A stretch of DNA of 64,000 bases from Brevundimonas naejangsanensis (GTDB lineage: Bacteria; Pseudomonadota; Alphaproteobacteria; Caulobacterales; Caulobacteraceae): NCBI RefSeq assembly GCF_000635915.2, contig NZ_CP015614.1:2578501-2642500 (forward strand), written 5' to 3'. The notes under the pieces were generated by a model. The model did not search any database, was not told the origin of the DNA, and saw nothing but the letters and a program-made list of their open reading frames with translations. Shown piece by piece: positions 45,155-55,475 of this stretch (positions are counted from its first letter, which is position 1; each line of letters opens with the position of its first letter). The translations under genes and the position numbers were made by a program.

Positions 45155-45883
45155 ATGACCGACGAGACCGATCCCAAGCCGTCCGACGCGGACCGTCCCG
45201 AATGGGCCAAGGCGCATGGCCCGCTGCGCTCCTTCGGGCGCATCAAGTCGCGGCCGATCAAGGCGAAGCAGGCGGCCCTGTTCGACACCCTGATGCCGCG
45301 CATCGCCGTGCCGGACCCGGCCAAGGGGCTGATCGACCCCCTGGCCCTGATGCCAGGCGCGAAGGCGGCGTGGCTGGAGATCGGCTTCGGCGGCGGCGAG
45401 CACCTGGCGGCCCAGGCGGCGCGTCATCCCGAGGCGGTGATGATCGGCTGCGAGCCCTTCCTGAACGGCGTCGCCTCGGCCCTGAGGCATGTCGAGGAAG
45501 GCGGGCTTCAGAATGTCCGCCTGCACGCCGACGACGCCCGCGCGGTGATGACGGCCCTGCCGGACGCCTCGCTGGACCGGGTGATGATCCTCTTCCCCGA
45601 CCCCTGGCACAAGGCGCGCCACAATAAGCGCCGCTTTCTGCAGGACGAGACGGCGGTGGAGATCGCCCGCCTGCTGAAGCCCGGCGGCAAGGTGCGCTTC
45701 GTCACCGACTGGCTGGACTACGCCGACTGGGCGCTGGAGCGGCTGGCGCGCACGCCGGGCCTGACGCGGGTCGAGACGGGCGCCGACTGGTTCGCCGCGC
45801 CCGAAGACCACGTCGTCACCCGCTATGAGGAAAAGAAGCTGGGCGACACCGATCCGATTTTCCTGGAGTTTCAGAAAGGCTGA
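45155..45883 (+). CDS. trmB: tRNA (guanine-N7-)-methyltransferase
   Basis: 242 residues; methylates G46 of tRNAs. SAM motif LEIGFGGGEHLA near 87, MIGCEPFLNGVASAL, and the TrmB signature LFPDPWHKARHNKRRF. N-terminal GPLRSFGRIKSRPIKAKQAAL matches family. The start MTDETDPK was chosen over an upstream in-frame ATG 36 bases earlier, as the region before it is unlike relatives. Confidence 0.95.
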   Translation: MTDETDPKPSDADRPEWAKAHGPLRSFGRIKSRPIKAKQAALFDTLMPRIAVPDPAKGLIDPLALMPGAKAAWLEIGFGGGEHLAAQAARHPEAVMIGCEPFLNGVASALRHVEEGGLQNVRLHADDARAVMTALPDASLDRVMILFPDPWHKARHNKRRFLQDETAVEIARLLKPGGKVRFVTDWLDYADWALERLARTPGLTRVETGADWFAAPEDHVVTRYEEKKLGDTDPIFLEFQKG

Positions 45884-45887
45884 AACG

Positions 45888-46391
45888 ATGGGCGAGGGAG
45901 GGTCGATTTCTGAAAAAGCCGATCCTCATTGGCCCCAGCTTTTGCTCTGCGTCGTGCTCGCTCCGGTGTTGTCGGCGATCTTCTACGGCCTGGCGGGGCG
46001 TCTGGCGGGTAGCGCGCAGGCCTCGGTGATGGTGTCCCCGCTCGGGTGGATGTTGGCGCTGTTTTACGGCTTCCTTCCAACGCTGCTGTTCGGGAGCGTG
46101 GGCTGCGCCCTGGGCGGGCGCTTTCTGTCGAGGGCGCCATGGCCTGCATGGGGGGCGGCCGGCGGCTTGGCGGCCTCGGCCTATGTGGCTGTCTCGTTGG
46201 CTATGGGCGGAATGAACCTGGGTGTTGGGTGGTTCGCGCCCTGGGCCACGCTGCTGCTCAGTGAAGACGGTCCGGCGTTGCTAGGAGGGAGCGGCTCATG
46301 GGCCGTGCCGCTCTGCATCGTTCTAGCTGGATTCGTCGCAGGGGCGCTCTATCGCGGGATGTCGAAGGCCGCGAGGGCGACAAGGGGCTGA
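45888..46391 (+). CDS. Membrane protein of unknown function
   Basis: 167 residues. After a hydrophilic start (MGEGGSISEKADPHW) come about four hydrophobic segments (LLLCVVLAPVLSAIFYGLAG, LGWMLALFYGFLPTLLFGSV, GGLAASAYVAVSLAMGG, LCIVLAGFVAGALYRG). No family recognised. It follows trmB by 4 bases, so probably cotranscribed, and AAAGG lies 9 bases before ATG. Confidence 0.65.
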   Translation: MGEGGSISEKADPHWPQLLLCVVLAPVLSAIFYGLAGRLAGSAQASVMVSPLGWMLALFYGFLPTLLFGSVGCALGGRFLSRAPWPAWGAAGGLAASAYVAVSLAMGGMNLGVGWFAPWATLLLSEDGPALLGGSGSWAVPLCIVLAGFVAGALYRGMSKAARATRG

Positions 46392-46457
46392 CACGGCCCC
46401 CGCTTTGGCCTATATGACCGCTCACATCGTTAGACCGACGTCCAACGGCGTCGTTTC

Positions 46458-46490
46458 AAGCGGCGGCCCGGATGGACCGTCGCTTTTGTT
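46458..46490 (+). promoter_or_regulatory. Terminator-like hairpin in the rimP leader
   Basis: AAGCGGCGG ... CCGTCGCTT (one mismatch) is followed by TTGTTTT, 16 bases before the rimP start. Its place ahead of rimP-nusA suggests an attenuator or readthrough terminator; NusA is known to regulate its own operon in other bacteria. Confidence 0.45.
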
Positions 46491-46505
46491 TTCTGGAGTA
46501 GCCGT

Positions 46506-47120
46506 TTGCGGGCCAAGACCGCCGAAGACCGTGCTCTGCTTGAGCTGATCGACCCCGTGGCCGAGAGCCTGGGGCTGGCGGTCGTGCGCGTGCGCCTGAT
46601 GGGCGGGACGCTGCGTCGTCGTCTGCAGATCATGGCCGAGCGCCAGGCGGACCATGACATCTCGGTCGAGGAGTGCGCCCGCCTGTCGCGCGCCGTGTCC
46701 GAGGTGCTGGACGCCGCCGATCCGATCGCGGGCGAATACCTGCTGGAAGTCTCTTCGCCCGGCATCGACCGGCCGCTGACCCGCCTGATCGATTTCAGCC
46801 TGTTCGAGGGCTATGAGGCCCGCCTCGAGACCGACCGCATGGTCGAGGGCCGCAAGCGCTTCAAAGGCATTGTCGCCGGGACCGAGGGCGAGAACGTCGC
46901 CATCGACCTGGACGGCGAGGACGAGACCGCCTTGATCCCCTTCGCCTGGCTGGCTGACGCCAAGCTGGTGCTGACCGATGAACTGCTGAAGCGCGGCGCC
47001 GCCTTGCGCGCGGCGCGCGGCGAACCCGAAGACGACGGCCTGCCCCAAGATACGTCTGAGGGCGCGCCCGACGCTGAAAACTCCGACTCCACTCAAGACT
47101 CCACCAAGGACGACGCCTGA
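46506..47120 (+). CDS. rimP: Ribosome maturation factor RimP
   Basis: 204 residues from TTG; needed for 30S subunit assembly. N-domain [20 protein letters not shown], central [31 protein letters not shown] (family signature), C-terminal SH3-like domain with [18 protein letters not shown]. An acidic tail of about 35 residues is lineage-specific. Stop and the nusA ATG overlap by one base. Confidence 0.95.
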   Translation: MRAKTAEDRALLELIDPVAESLGLAVVRVRLMGGTLRRRLQIMAERQADHDISVEECARLSRAVSEVLDAADPIAGEYLLEVSSPGIDRPLTRLIDFSLFEGYEARLETDRMVEGRKRFKGIVAGTEGENVAIDLDGEDETALIPFAWLADAKLVLTDELLKRGAALRAARGEPEDDGLPQDTSEGAPDAENSDSTQDSTKDDA

Positions 47121-48865
47121 TGGCCGTGACCGGAATCTCCGCCAACCGCCTGGAACTGCTCTCCATCGCCGACGCCGTCGCGCGCGAGAAGAGCATCGAC
47201 CGGGAAATCGTCATCGACGCGATCGAGGAGGCGATCCAGAAGGGCGCCAAGTCGCGTTACGGCGCGCACCACGACATCCGCGCCAAGATCGACCACAAGA
47301 CCGGCGAGCTGACCCTGACGCGTCACGTCACCATCGTCGCCGACGACTGGCAGCCTGAAGACGAGCTGGAAGAGTTCAACGACAGCGCCATGGTGCGTCT
47401 GCGCGACGCTGTGAAGCGCGACGCCGAGGCCGAGGTCGGCAAGGAATACGTCGAGGTCCTGCCGCCGTTCGAGTTCGGCCGGGTCCAGACGCAGATGGCC
47501 CGCCAGGTCGTGACCGGAAAGGTCCGCGAGGCCGAGCGCGCCAACCAGTACGAAGAGTTCAAGGACCGCGTCGGCGAGATCGTCAACGGCACGGTCAAGC
47601 GCGTCGAATACGGCAACACCATCGTCGACCTGGGTCGTGGCGAAGGCATCATGCGCCGCGACCAGTCGATCCCGCGCGAGGTGTTCAACATCGGCGACCG
47701 CGTGCGCACCTACATCTATGACGTGCGCCCGGAGGCCAAGGGCCCGCAGGTCATGCTGTCGCGCGCCCACCCCGGCTTCATGGCCAAGCTGTTCGCTCAG
47801 GAAGTGCCGGAAGTCTATGACGGCGTGATCGAGATCCGCGCCGCCGCCCGCGACGCCGGTTCGCGCGCCAAGATGGCCGTGCTGTCGAACGACAGCTCGA
47901 TCGATCCGGTCGGCGCCTGCGTGGGCATGCGCGGCTCGCGCGTGCAGGCGGTCGTGGCCGAACTGCAGGGCGAGAAGATCGACATCATTCCGTGGGTCGA
48001 CGACGAGCCGACCTTCATCGTCAACGCCCTGGCCCCGGCCGAAGTGGCCAAGGTGGTGCTGGACGAAGAGGCCGACCGCGTCGAGGTTGTGGTGCCGGAC
48101 GAACAGCTGTCGCTGGCCATCGGCCGTCGCGGCCAGAACGTGCGCCTGGCCTCGCAGCTGACCGGCTGGCAGATCGACATCATCACCGAGTCTCAAGACA
48201 GCGAGCGTCGCCAGCGCGAGTTCGCCGAGCGGACCACCCTGTTCCAGGAAGCCCTGGACGTGGACGAGACGATCGCCCAGCTGCTGGTCACCGAAGGCTT
48301 CGCCACGGTCGAGGACCTGGCCTTTGTCGAGCCTTACGAAATCGCGGAGATCGAAGGCTTCGACGAGGACACCGCCGAAGAACTGCAGACCCGCGCCCGC
48401 GAGCACCTGGATCGTCTGGCGGCCGAGCTGGACGCCAAGCGCGTGGCCCTGGGCGTCGAAGATGGCGTGCTTGAGGTTCCGGGCGTGACCGCCGCCATCG
48501 CCGTCGCCCTGGGCGAAGGCGGCGTGAAGACGGTCGAGGATCTGGCCGATCTGGCCACCGACGAAATCCGCGGCGGCTACGAAGTGCGCGGCGGGGAGCG
48601 GGTCAAGGTCGCCGGCGTGCTGGAAAGCTTCAACCTGAGCCAGGAAGACGCCGAAAGGCTGATCCTGCAGGCGCGCGTGGCCGCCGGCTGGATCGACGCT
48701 TCGGAACTGCCCCAGCCTGAGTACGTCGAGGAAGAGACGTTCGAGGGCGAGTTCGATGGCGACTTCGACGGCGAGGGCGAAGACGCCCCGGCCGCCGACG
48801 CGAGCGACGACGGTGAGGCGCAAGCCGCCGCCGTCAACCTCGACGACCAGTCCCGCGACATGTGA
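47120..48865 (+). CDS. nusA: Transcription termination/antitermination factor NusA
   Basis: 581 residues. N-terminal RNA polymerase-binding domain (to about 125), S1 domain ([23 protein letters not shown] at about 155), KH domains ([14 protein letters not shown] and [14 protein letters not shown]), then two helix-hairpin-helix acidic repeats ([17 protein letters not shown] and [12 protein letters not shown]). A strongly acidic tail rich in Glu and Asp ends the protein. Second gene of the rimP-nusA-ylxR-infB cluster. Confidence 0.97.
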   Translation: MAVTGISANRLELLSIADAVAREKSIDREIVIDAIEEAIQKGAKSRYGAHHDIRAKIDHKTGELTLTRHVTIVADDWQPEDELEEFNDSAMVRLRDAVKRDAEAEVGKEYVEVLPPFEFGRVQTQMARQVVTGKVREAERANQYEEFKDRVGEIVNGTVKRVEYGNTIVDLGRGEGIMRRDQSIPREVFNIGDRVRTYIYDVRPEAKGPQVMLSRAHPGFMAKLFAQEVPEVYDGVIEIRAAARDAGSRAKMAVLSNDSSIDPVGACVGMRGSRVQAVVAELQGEKIDIIPWVDDEPTFIVNALAPAEVAKVVLDEEADRVEVVVPDEQLSLAIGRRGQNVRLASQLTGWQIDIITESQDSERRQREFAERTTLFQEALDVDETIAQLLVTEGFATVEDLAFVEPYEIAEIEGFDEDTAEELQTRAREHLDRLAAELDAKRVALGVEDGVLEVPGVTAAIAVALGEGGVKTVEDLADLATDEIRGGYEVRGGERVKVAGVLESFNLSQEDAERLILQARVAAGWIDASELPQPEYVEEETFEGEFDGDFDGEGEDAPAADASDDGEAQAAAVNLDDQSRDM

Positions 48866-48883
48866 TGGGAGCCGCAGCTGTCC

Positions 48884-49558
48884 ATGAGGTCGTCCGAGAC
48901 GTTGATCGATAGGGATCGTCAGGACCTGGCGTCGCGCCAGGCCCTCGATGAATCTCGCCTGATCCGTTTCGTGGCCGGCCCGGACGGCGCGGTGGTCCCC
49001 GATCTGGCGCGCAAGCTGCCGGGCCGGGGCCTGTGGGTCGCCGCCGACCGCGCCTCCCTGGAGGCGGCGATCAAGAAGAACCTGTTCGCGCGCGCCGCCA
49101 AGGCGCCGCTGAAACCCGCCGCCGACCTGCCCGATCTGGTCGAAAAGCTCTTGGTTCGGCGCTGTCTGGACCAGCTGGGTCTTGCCCGGCGCGAAGGCGT
49201 GCTTATCTCTGGCTTCGAGAAATGCGCTGCGGCGATCCGCAGCGGCCGCGCCGCATGGCTGATCGAAGCCGCCGACGGCTCGGCCGACGGGCGCGGCAAG
49301 CTTCTGGCCCTCTCCAGACACGCCTCGCCCGCCCCCGAAATCTGCGGGGCTTTCAGCGCGGACGATTTGAGTTTGGCCCTTGGGCTGGAAAATGCGATAC
49401 ACGCCGTCCTGCTGCAAGGCGGGCGGGCTGATCGCTGGACCCTGGAGGTTCAGCGGTTGGCGGGATTTCGACCTCTCTGTCCCCAGAGCTGGAACCGGGC
49501 GGGGCCCGAACACGGCGCAGAGGACGACCGGGGCGACGCCCCGGATGGAGAGCCTTAG
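48884..49558 (+). CDS. YlxR (DUF448)-type RNA-binding protein, two-domain
   Basis: 224 residues. Residues about 22-90 are YlxR (LIRFVAGPDGAVVPDLARKLPGRGLWVAADR), and 90-180 an L7Ae-like part (LLVRRCLDQLGLARREGVLISGFEKC) as in alphaproteobacterial fusions. The conserved basic Arg-Arg-Cys of the YlxR start is replaced by RQD here, so the first 20 residues are atypical. The last 40 residues look disordered. It sits between nusA and infB as is standard. Confidence 0.85.
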   Translation: MRSSETLIDRDRQDLASRQALDESRLIRFVAGPDGAVVPDLARKLPGRGLWVAADRASLEAAIKKNLFARAAKAPLKPAADLPDLVEKLLVRRCLDQLGLARREGVLISGFEKCAAAIRSGRAAWLIEAADGSADGRGKLLALSRHASPAPEICGAFSADDLSLALGLENAIHAVLLQGGRADRWTLEVQRLAGFRPLCPQSWNRAGPEHGAEDDRGDAPDGEP

Positions 49559-49670
49559 GGTTTGAGCGGCGGCGGGCCTGTTTCCGAAACAACGGAGGCG
49601 GGGCCGCATTCTGCTATGGGTGATTGAGACAGGCGAAGGCGGAATTCTCCGCCCTGAGTAAAGCGACCGG

Positions 49671-52600
49671 ATGAGCGACGAAAACAACAATTCCAACGAC
49701 GGCAAGACTCCTGCCAACGCGCCTTCGCAGACGGGGCCGCGCGCTCCGCTGAGCCTGAAGCCGCGCGCGACGGGTTCGGTCTCGACCGGCACTGTGAAGC
49801 AGAGCTTCAGCCACGGCCGTTCCAAGACCGTCGTCGTCGAGACCAAGCGCCGGGCGGGCGCACAGGGCGGGCATCAGCGTCCGCAGGGCTTCGAGGTCGC
49901 GCGTCCGCGTTCCGAAGGCGGCGCGCCGCGTTCAGCGGCCCCGCGTCAGCCGATGGGCGGAGGCCTGTCGGCCGAGGAGCAGGAAGCGCGTCGCCGCGCC
50001 ATCGCTCTGGCCACCCAGCAGGCGGCTGAAAAGCAACGCCAGGCTGTAGCCGCCAAGGCCGCCGCCGAGGCCGCTGAGCGCGAGCAGGCCGCCGCCGCTG
50101 AAGCCGCCGCCTCCAAGGCCGCCGCCGAAGCCGCCGCCGCCAAGGCCGCCGCTGAAGCCGCGCGCGTCGAGGCCGCCAAGCTGGGCGCCGCCGCGCCCGC
50201 GTCGGACAAGGCCGCTGCGCCCAAGGTCGAAACGCCCAAGGCTGTGGCTCCCAAGGTTGAGACCCCCAAGGTCGAGGCCCCCAAGGTCGAGGCCAAGCCC
50301 GAACCGGTGAAGCCGGCCGCGGCCGCGGCTCCCAAGCGCCCCGCCGTCAACTTCGGCCAGCGCGCGCCCAAGATTCCGCAAGGCCGCGCGCCGCTTGAAC
50401 GTCCCGCCTTCGGCGGCCGCTCGGCCCGCGAACAAGCCATGGGCGGCGAGCGTCCGCAGGCCAGCGAACCGGCGCCGCGTGAAGCCGGCCGCGAGGGCGG
50501 CGAGCGTCCCGCCCGTCCGGCCCAGACGGTCCGCTATTCTGCTCTGAACCCGCGTCCGGCCCCCGGCGCCCGCACCGGCGCCGCCGGCGCGGCCCGCCCT
50601 GGCGGTCGTCCGGCTCCGAACCAGCCCCCGGCCCAGCCCGAGGTGGCTCGTCCCAGCCGCGCCGGCGGCGGCTTCGCTCGTCCGGCTGGACGGGAAGACG
50701 ACCGCGAGAAGCGTTTCGGCGACAATGCGCCGGGCAAGGCTGTCAGCCGCACGCGCGGCGAGCCCAAGCGCCGCGAAGGCCGCCTGACCATCCACTCGGT
50801 GGCGGGAGGCGACGAGGACGCCGTCGAGCGGATGCGCTCGCTGGCCTCGGTGCGTCGTGCTCGCGAACGCGAGAAGGAAAAGCGTCGCGGCGGTTCGACC
50901 GAAACGCCCAACCGTCCGCGTGAAGTGGTCATTCCCGACACCATCACCGTTGGCGAACTGGCCAACCGGATGGCCGTGCGCGGCGTCGACATCATCAAAT
51001 TCCTGATGCGTCAGGGCCTGATGATGAAGATCAACGACGTGATCGATTCCGACACCGCCGAACTGGTGGCCGAGGAATACGGCATGGCCGTCAAGCGCGT
51101 GTCGGAATCCGACATCGAAGAAGGCTTCATCGCCGAAGCCGACGACGCCGACACCGGCGACGTGCGCGCCCCCGTCGTGGCCATCATGGGCCACGTCGAC
51201 CACGGCAAGACCTCGCTGCTGGATGCTCTGCGCACCACCGACGTTGCGGCGGGCGAAGCCGGCGGCATCACCCAGCACATCGGCGCCTATCAGGTGCGGC
51301 TGGGCGACGGTCAGCGCATCACCTTCCTGGACACGCCCGGTCACGCGGCCTTCTCGGCGATGCGGGCGCGCGGCGCCAACGTCACCGACATCGTCGTCCT
51401 GGTCGTCGCGGCCGACGACGGCGTCATGCCGCAGACGGTCGAGGCCATCCAGCACGCCAAGGCGGCCGGGGCCCCGATCATCGTGGCCGTCAACAAGATC
51501 GACAAGCCGGACGCCAATCCGCAGAAGGTCGTCAACGAACTGCTGCAGTATGAAGTCATCTCGGAGAGCCTGGGCGGCGACACCCAGATCATCGAGCTGT
51601 CGGCCAAGGAGAAGCTCAATCTCAACGGCCTGACCGACGCCATCCTGTTGCAGGCCGAGGTCATGGACCTGCGCGCCAACGCCGAGCGTTCGGCTGAAGG
51701 CGTGGTCATCGAGGCCAAGCTGGACAAGGGTCGCGGCCCGGTCGCGACCGTCCTGGTCAAGCGCGGCACCCTGCGTCGCGGCGACATCGTCGTGGCCGGT
51801 TCGGCCTGGGGCAAGGCGCGCGCCTTGCTGAACGAGCGCAACGAGCAACTGCCGGAAGCCGGTCCTTCGGTCCCAGTCGAGATCCTCGGCCTGGACGAGG
51901 CCCCGTCGCCGGGCGACGTCTTCGCTGTGGTGGAATCCGAGGCCCGCGCTCGCGAACTGACCGAATACCGTCAGCGCGTGAAGCGCGAGAAGACGCAGGT
52001 CTCGGGCGGTTCGCTGTCGCTGGTCGACATGATGTCCAAGCTGCAGTCCAAGAAGGTCTCGGAACTGCCGGTCCTCATCAAGGCCGACGTTCAGGGCACC
52101 GCCGAAGCCATCGTCGGCTCGCTGGACAAGATGGGCAACGACGAGGTCCGCGCCCGCACCGTCTATTCGGGCGCCGGCGGCATCACCGAGAGCGACGTCA
52201 ACCTGGCCAAGTCGGCCGGGGCGCCGATCCTGGGCTTCAACGTCCGGGCCTCGAAGCAGGCGCGCGATCTGGCCGAACGCGAAGGCGTCGAGATCCGCTA
52301 CTACTCGATCATCTACGACCTGCTGGACGACATTAAGGGCGTACTCTCGGGCATGCTGGCGCCGCTCCAGCGCGAAACCTTCCTGGGCAACGCCAAGGTT
52401 CTGCAGGCCTTCGACATCACCAAGGTCGGCCGGGTCGCGGGCTGCCGCGTCACCGAAGGCGTGGTCCGCAAGGGCGCGCGCGTGCGCATCATCCGCGACG
52501 ACGTGGTGGTTCTGGAGCTGGGCGTGCTCAACACGCTCAAACGCTTCAAGGACGAGGTCAACGAGGTGCCTTCGGGCCAGGAGTGCGGCATGCAGTTCCA

Positions 52601-52676
52601 GGGCTTCCAGGACATCAAGGAAGGCGACTACATCGAGTGCTTCACCGTCGAAGAGATCAAGCGCACCCTCGACTAG
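49671..52676 (+). CDS. infB: Translation initiation factor IF-2
   Basis: 1001 residues; GTPase bringing initiator tRNA to the ribosome. A long N-terminal part has basic and repetitive stretches (AAAEAA... rows, and [19 protein letters not shown] at about 195), then IF2_N, the G domain ([40 protein letters not shown]) and C-terminal domains through [22 protein letters not shown]. Ala/Lys/Pro repeats in the N-domain are typical of alphaproteobacteria. Ends at a hairpin. Confidence 0.97.
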   Translation: MSDENNNSNDGKTPANAPSQTGPRAPLSLKPRATGSVSTGTVKQSFSHGRSKTVVVETKRRAGAQGGHQRPQGFEVARPRSEGGAPRSAAPRQPMGGGLSAEEQEARRRAIALATQQAAEKQRQAVAAKAAAEAAEREQAAAAEAAASKAAAEAAAAKAAAEAARVEAAKLGAAAPASDKAAAPKVETPKAVAPKVETPKVEAPKVEAKPEPVKPAAAAAPKRPAVNFGQRAPKIPQGRAPLERPAFGGRSAREQAMGGERPQASEPAPREAGREGGERPARPAQTVRYSALNPRPAPGARTGAAGAARPGGRPAPNQPPAQPEVARPSRAGGGFARPAGREDDREKRFGDNAPGKAVSRTRGEPKRREGRLTIHSVAGGDEDAVERMRSLASVRRAREREKEKRRGGSTETPNRPREVVIPDTITVGELANRMAVRGVDIIKFLMRQGLMMKINDVIDSDTAELVAEEYGMAVKRVSESDIEEGFIAEADDADTGDVRAPVVAIMGHVDHGKTSLLDALRTTDVAAGEAGGITQHIGAYQVRLGDGQRITFLDTPGHAAFSAMRARGANVTDIVVLVVAADDGVMPQTVEAIQHAKAAGAPIIVAVNKIDKPDANPQKVVNELLQYEVISESLGGDTQIIELSAKEKLNLNGLTDAILLQAEVMDLRANAERSAEGVVIEAKLDKGRGPVATVLVKRGTLRRGDIVVAGSAWGKARALLNERNEQLPEAGPSVPVEILGLDEAPSPGDVFAVVESEARARELTEYRQRVKREKTQVSGGSLSLVDMMSKLQSKKVSELPVLIKADVQGTAEAIVGSLDKMGNDEVRARTVYSGAGGITESDVNLAKSAGAPILGFNVRASKQARDLAEREGVEIRYYSIIYDLLDDIKGVLSGMLAPLQRETFLGNAKVLQAFDITKVGRVAGCRVTEGVVRKGARVRIIRDDVVVLELGVLNTLKRFKDEVNEVPSGQECGMQFQGFQDIKEGDYIECFTVEEIKRTLD

Positions 52677-52720
52677 GACGCCTAGACCTGGACGTTTGAG
52701 CCTCACGGCCTGAAACATGA

Positions 52721-52756
52721 AGGGCGCGGTTTCGAAAGAAGCCGCGCCCTTTGTCT
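52721..52756. terminator. Hairpin terminator between convergent genes
   Basis: AGGGCGCGGTTTC GAAA GAAGCCGCGCCCT, 13 pairs with one G-T, followed by TTGTCTTT. It lies 45 bases after infB and just before the stop of the convergent methyltransferase gene, so it ends transcription of infB before the split cluster resumes at rbfA. Confidence 0.7.
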
Positions 52757-52773
52757 TTGGCTTGCGTTGGCAG

Positions 52774-53517
52774 TTAGTCCTCGACGACAGACTTCAGCGC
52801 GCCATCCGAGAAGGTCAGGATGAAGCGCTGGACCGGCGCCGCGTCGTCGGCCTGCAGCTCGATCTCTAGCCGTTCGCCGGTCAGTTCGGCGCTCATCGAG
52901 ACCTCCGTCTCGCCCAGCCAGGCGCGCCCCGTGACCTGTTGATACGTCTGCTCCAGCTCCAGTCGGCAGGCCGTCCCGTCCTCGCGCGTCCAGTCCCATC
53001 GTCCGGCGACCGGGGCCGGAACGGTCCATTTGTAGATGTAGCCGTCGGCGACCTTGATCCGCTCATCCGCTGGCCAGTCGCCCATGTCGAAGGCGTGCGA
53101 GACGATGCGGGCGCCGGGCTTCAGCTGGCTAAGGAGACGCGGGCGCAGCTCCACATTGATCGACTGCAGCAGATACAGGCTGACCACGGTGGCCTCGCGG
53201 ACATCGACGCTGAACAGGTCTTCCTCGATGAAGTCGACCATATGCTCGACCCCGGCCCAGCCGGCGTACTCCATGGCGTCGGCGATGCGCATGGGGTCGA
53301 TGTCGAAGCCGATGCCGTGGGCGTCGCGGTCGCGGGCGGCGGCGATGACGATCCGGCCGTCGCCGCAGCCGAGGTCATAGAGGCGATCCTTCGGCCCTAC
53401 GCCCGCCATGGCCAGCATGGCGGCGACGGTGTCTTCCTCCGTCGGTACGAAGGGCACGGCCAGATAATGGTCCGGGTCCTGGGCGTAGTTGTCGATGTCG
53501 AAGGGGTCTTTGAACAC
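52774..53517 (-). CDS. SAM-dependent methyltransferase-like protein
   Basis: 247 residues. Motif I DRLYDLGCGDGRIVIAAA near 45, motif II around HGIGFDIDPMRIADA; SLYLLQSINVELRPRLLSQLKPGARIVSHAF fits the later strands. The C-terminal 90 residues (KWTVPAPVAGRWDW, TYQQVTGRAWL) form an added beta-rich domain. The substrate is not recognisable. It lies on the opposite strand between infB and rbfA. Confidence 0.82.
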   Translation of the reverse strand: MFKDPFDIDNYAQDPDHYLAVPFVPTEEDTVAAMLAMAGVGPKDRLYDLGCGDGRIVIAAARDRDAHGIGFDIDPMRIADAMEYAGWAGVEHMVDFIEEDLFSVDVREATVVSLYLLQSINVELRPRLLSQLKPGARIVSHAFDMGDWPADERIKVADGYIYKWTVPAPVAGRWDWTREDGTACRLELEQTYQQVTGRAWLGETEVSMSAELTGERLEIELQADDAAPVQRFILTFSDGALKSVVED

Positions 53518-53705
53518 GGCGCTCGGATCATGAAGAGGAGGAACGGGCGAAAGGATGCCTCGGCAGGGATCCGTATGCTCGCGCGCGCATCATGCCGGAC
53601 CGACGCCCGCCTCGCCAGCGGCCGCGTATTGAAGGCTTCATCTGGCCTTGCGTTGGCCTTAGGGTTCGGCCATCGCGTCGGGGGGCGCCGAACAATGGAC
53701 CGCAA

Positions 53706-54236
53706 ATGTCACGTGCTGGACCGTCTCTTCTGTTGATCGCCACGCTGGCTGGCGCGGCCGCGTCCCCGGCCGTGGCCGACACGCGCTTCCTGTCGTTTGA
53801 CGCCAGCGACCGCCCGACCCAGGCCCTGACGCGCGGCGTGACGCTGGAGGTGGAGCGCGGCTGGTTCGGCGCCACCTTGGTGAAGAACCTGTTCTCCTCG
53901 ACCTCGCGCGGCTCGGCCCGGTTCGAGCGCGGCGGACCGGACCAGGTCCGGCGCGTCCTGCCCCAGGGCGCAGCCGACGGCGGCGTCTACAGCATCCTGG
54001 CCGACGGCGACGGCCGCGCCCTGTCGCGCGCCCTGTGTCCGGGCGCCGATGAGGCCTTCATCGTCGTGGGCCGGGTGCGCGCCGGCCATCCGCTGACGAT
54101 CGAGACGGTCGGCCGCTGGGCTGACGGCCAGTTCCGCCACTGCGTCAGCCTGAATTACAGCTATCGCGGCGAGTGGGCGACGATGCAGGGCTCTTCGCCT
54201 GCGCGCGATGTTCCGGCGGCCTTCGGCAACAACTAA
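53706..54236 (+). CDS. Secreted hypothetical protein
   Basis: 176 residues. Signal peptide MSRAGPSLLLIATLAGAAAS... ending AVADT; mature part 150 residues, mostly beta, with two cysteines (RALCPGADEAF and FRHCVSLNYSY) that could form a disulfide. No family recognised. The start was set at the Met that gives the signal peptide; earlier codons in frame would bury it. Confidence 0.65.
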   Translation: MSRAGPSLLLIATLAGAAASPAVADTRFLSFDASDRPTQALTRGVTLEVERGWFGATLVKNLFSSTSRGSARFERGGPDQVRRVLPQGAADGGVYSILADGDGRALSRALCPGADEAFIVVGRVRAGHPLTIETVGRWADGQFRHCVSLNYSYRGEWATMQGSSPARDVPAAFGNN

Positions 54237-54249
54237 AGGCGAGGCGGGC

Positions 54250-54954
54250 GTGCTGATCCGCTGGAGCCTCGCTGTTCTTCTGGGTCTGCTGGCTGGTCTG
54301 TGGACGGCGCAGCGGCCGGGCGATCCGGCGCTGTTTCCGCCCCAGGACGCACAGGCGGCGATCGTCGTCCATCTGCTCGACAACGGATTTCACACCGATC
54401 TGGTCGCGCCGCGCGCGGCGCTGGCGGGCGGAGACGATGCGCTGGCGCGAGCGGTGCTAGCCCTGCAGCCCGGCGACTGGGTGCGGATCGGTTGGGGCGA
54501 CGCCGTCTTCTATGTCGAACAGGGGCCGATCAGCCGGCGGCTGCCCGACGGAGGGCGGGCCCTTTTCAAACCGGGCGGCAATCCGTCCGTGGTCATGCTG
54601 GACCCGGATCCGGTCGATCCCGCCCTTCTGTCCGACGAGATACGGACGACCCTGAGCCTGTCGTCCGACGGCTTTACCGCCTTGCGCGCGCGCGTGGCGT
54701 CCTCGCTCCAGCGGGATGCGGAAGGACGAGCGGTCATCGCCGCGAGGAGGCCGGACGACGACGCCGTGTTCTACGCCAGCCAGGAGACCTTTTGGGTCGG
54801 CCATCTGTGCAACCACTGGACGGCCGAGGTGCTGAACGCGGGCGGCCTGCCCATGCCGATGGTGCGCAGCCTGACCTCTGGCGCGGTGATGCGGGCGGCG
54901 CGAACCGCCGAACAGCGCGCGGCGGAACTGGACTTGCGCGGCGCAGACGACTAG
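54250..54954 (+). CDS. DUF2459-family protein
   Basis: 234 residues from GTG; a hydrophobic N-terminal segment (IRWSLAVLLGLLAGLWTA) probably anchors or exports it. Hallmarks of DUF2459 (TIGR02117): DNGFHTDLVAP, RIGWGDAVFYV, HLCNHWTAEVLNAGGLP. Members are found in polyhydroxyalkanoate-related contexts and unknown in function. It follows the secreted protein by 13 bases. Confidence 0.82.
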   Translation: MLIRWSLAVLLGLLAGLWTAQRPGDPALFPPQDAQAAIVVHLLDNGFHTDLVAPRAALAGGDDALARAVLALQPGDWVRIGWGDAVFYVEQGPISRRLPDGGRALFKPGGNPSVVMLDPDPVDPALLSDEIRTTLSLSSDGFTALRARVASSLQRDAEGRAVIAARRPDDDAVFYASQETFWVGHLCNHWTAEVLNAGGLPMPMVRSLTSGAVMRAARTAEQRAAELDLRGADD

Positions 54955-55019
54955 ACCCCGCCCCTTCGCGTTTCAGAGCCGGCGTCCGATCCCCGGCGGC
55001 GCGAGCAGGAGGAGCCCCG

Positions 55020-55472
55020 ATGGCCCGCAAGCAACACACCCGCAACGCCAGCGGCCCGCTGGGCCCGTCGCAGCGTCAGCTGCGCGCCGGCGAGCTGATC
55101 CGCCACGCCCTGGTCGACGTCATGCGCGAGCATGAGATTCACGACGAGGCCTTGCTGGGCGTCTCCGTCACGGTGACCGAGGTGCGGATGAGCCCGGACC
55201 TGCGCCACGCCACCTGTTTCGTCGAGCCGCTGGGCGCCGGGGTCGAGGCGGCCGAGACGGCCGGGCAAGAGAGCGCCATCATCAAGGCGCTGAACGAACA
55301 CGCCAAATTCCTGCGCGGCCAGCTGGGCCGCCGCATCGACATGAAGTTCACGCCCGACCTGAAATTCCGCCACGACGAGAGCTTCGACGCCGCCAGCCAC
55401 ATGGACCGCCTGTTCAACGATCCGCGCGTGCGCGCCGACATCGAACAGGCTGACAACCAGGGCGAAGACTGA
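55020..55472 (+). CDS. rbfA: 30S ribosome-binding factor A
   Basis: 150 residues; binds 30S precursors for 16S rRNA 5' end maturation. QRQLRAGELIRHALVDVMRE, VTEVRMSPDLRHATCFVEPLG and LRGQLGRRIDMKFTPDLKFRHDES are family features. AGGAGGAG lies 5 bases before ATG. Starts the second part of the translation cluster; truB follows after 3 bases. Confidence 0.95.
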   Translation: MARKQHTRNASGPLGPSQRQLRAGELIRHALVDVMREHEIHDEALLGVSVTVTEVRMSPDLRHATCFVEPLGAGVEAAETAGQESAIIKALNEHAKFLRGQLGRRIDMKFTPDLKFRHDESFDAASHMDRLFNDPRVRADIEQADNQGED

Positions 55473-55475
55473 CTC

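Noticed and set aside
47093..52718. Very long open frames on the minus strand opposite nusA and infB (over 900 codons)
   Set aside because: They are antisense shadows caused by high GC and codon bias; their translations are low-complexity and the plus-strand genes are certain.
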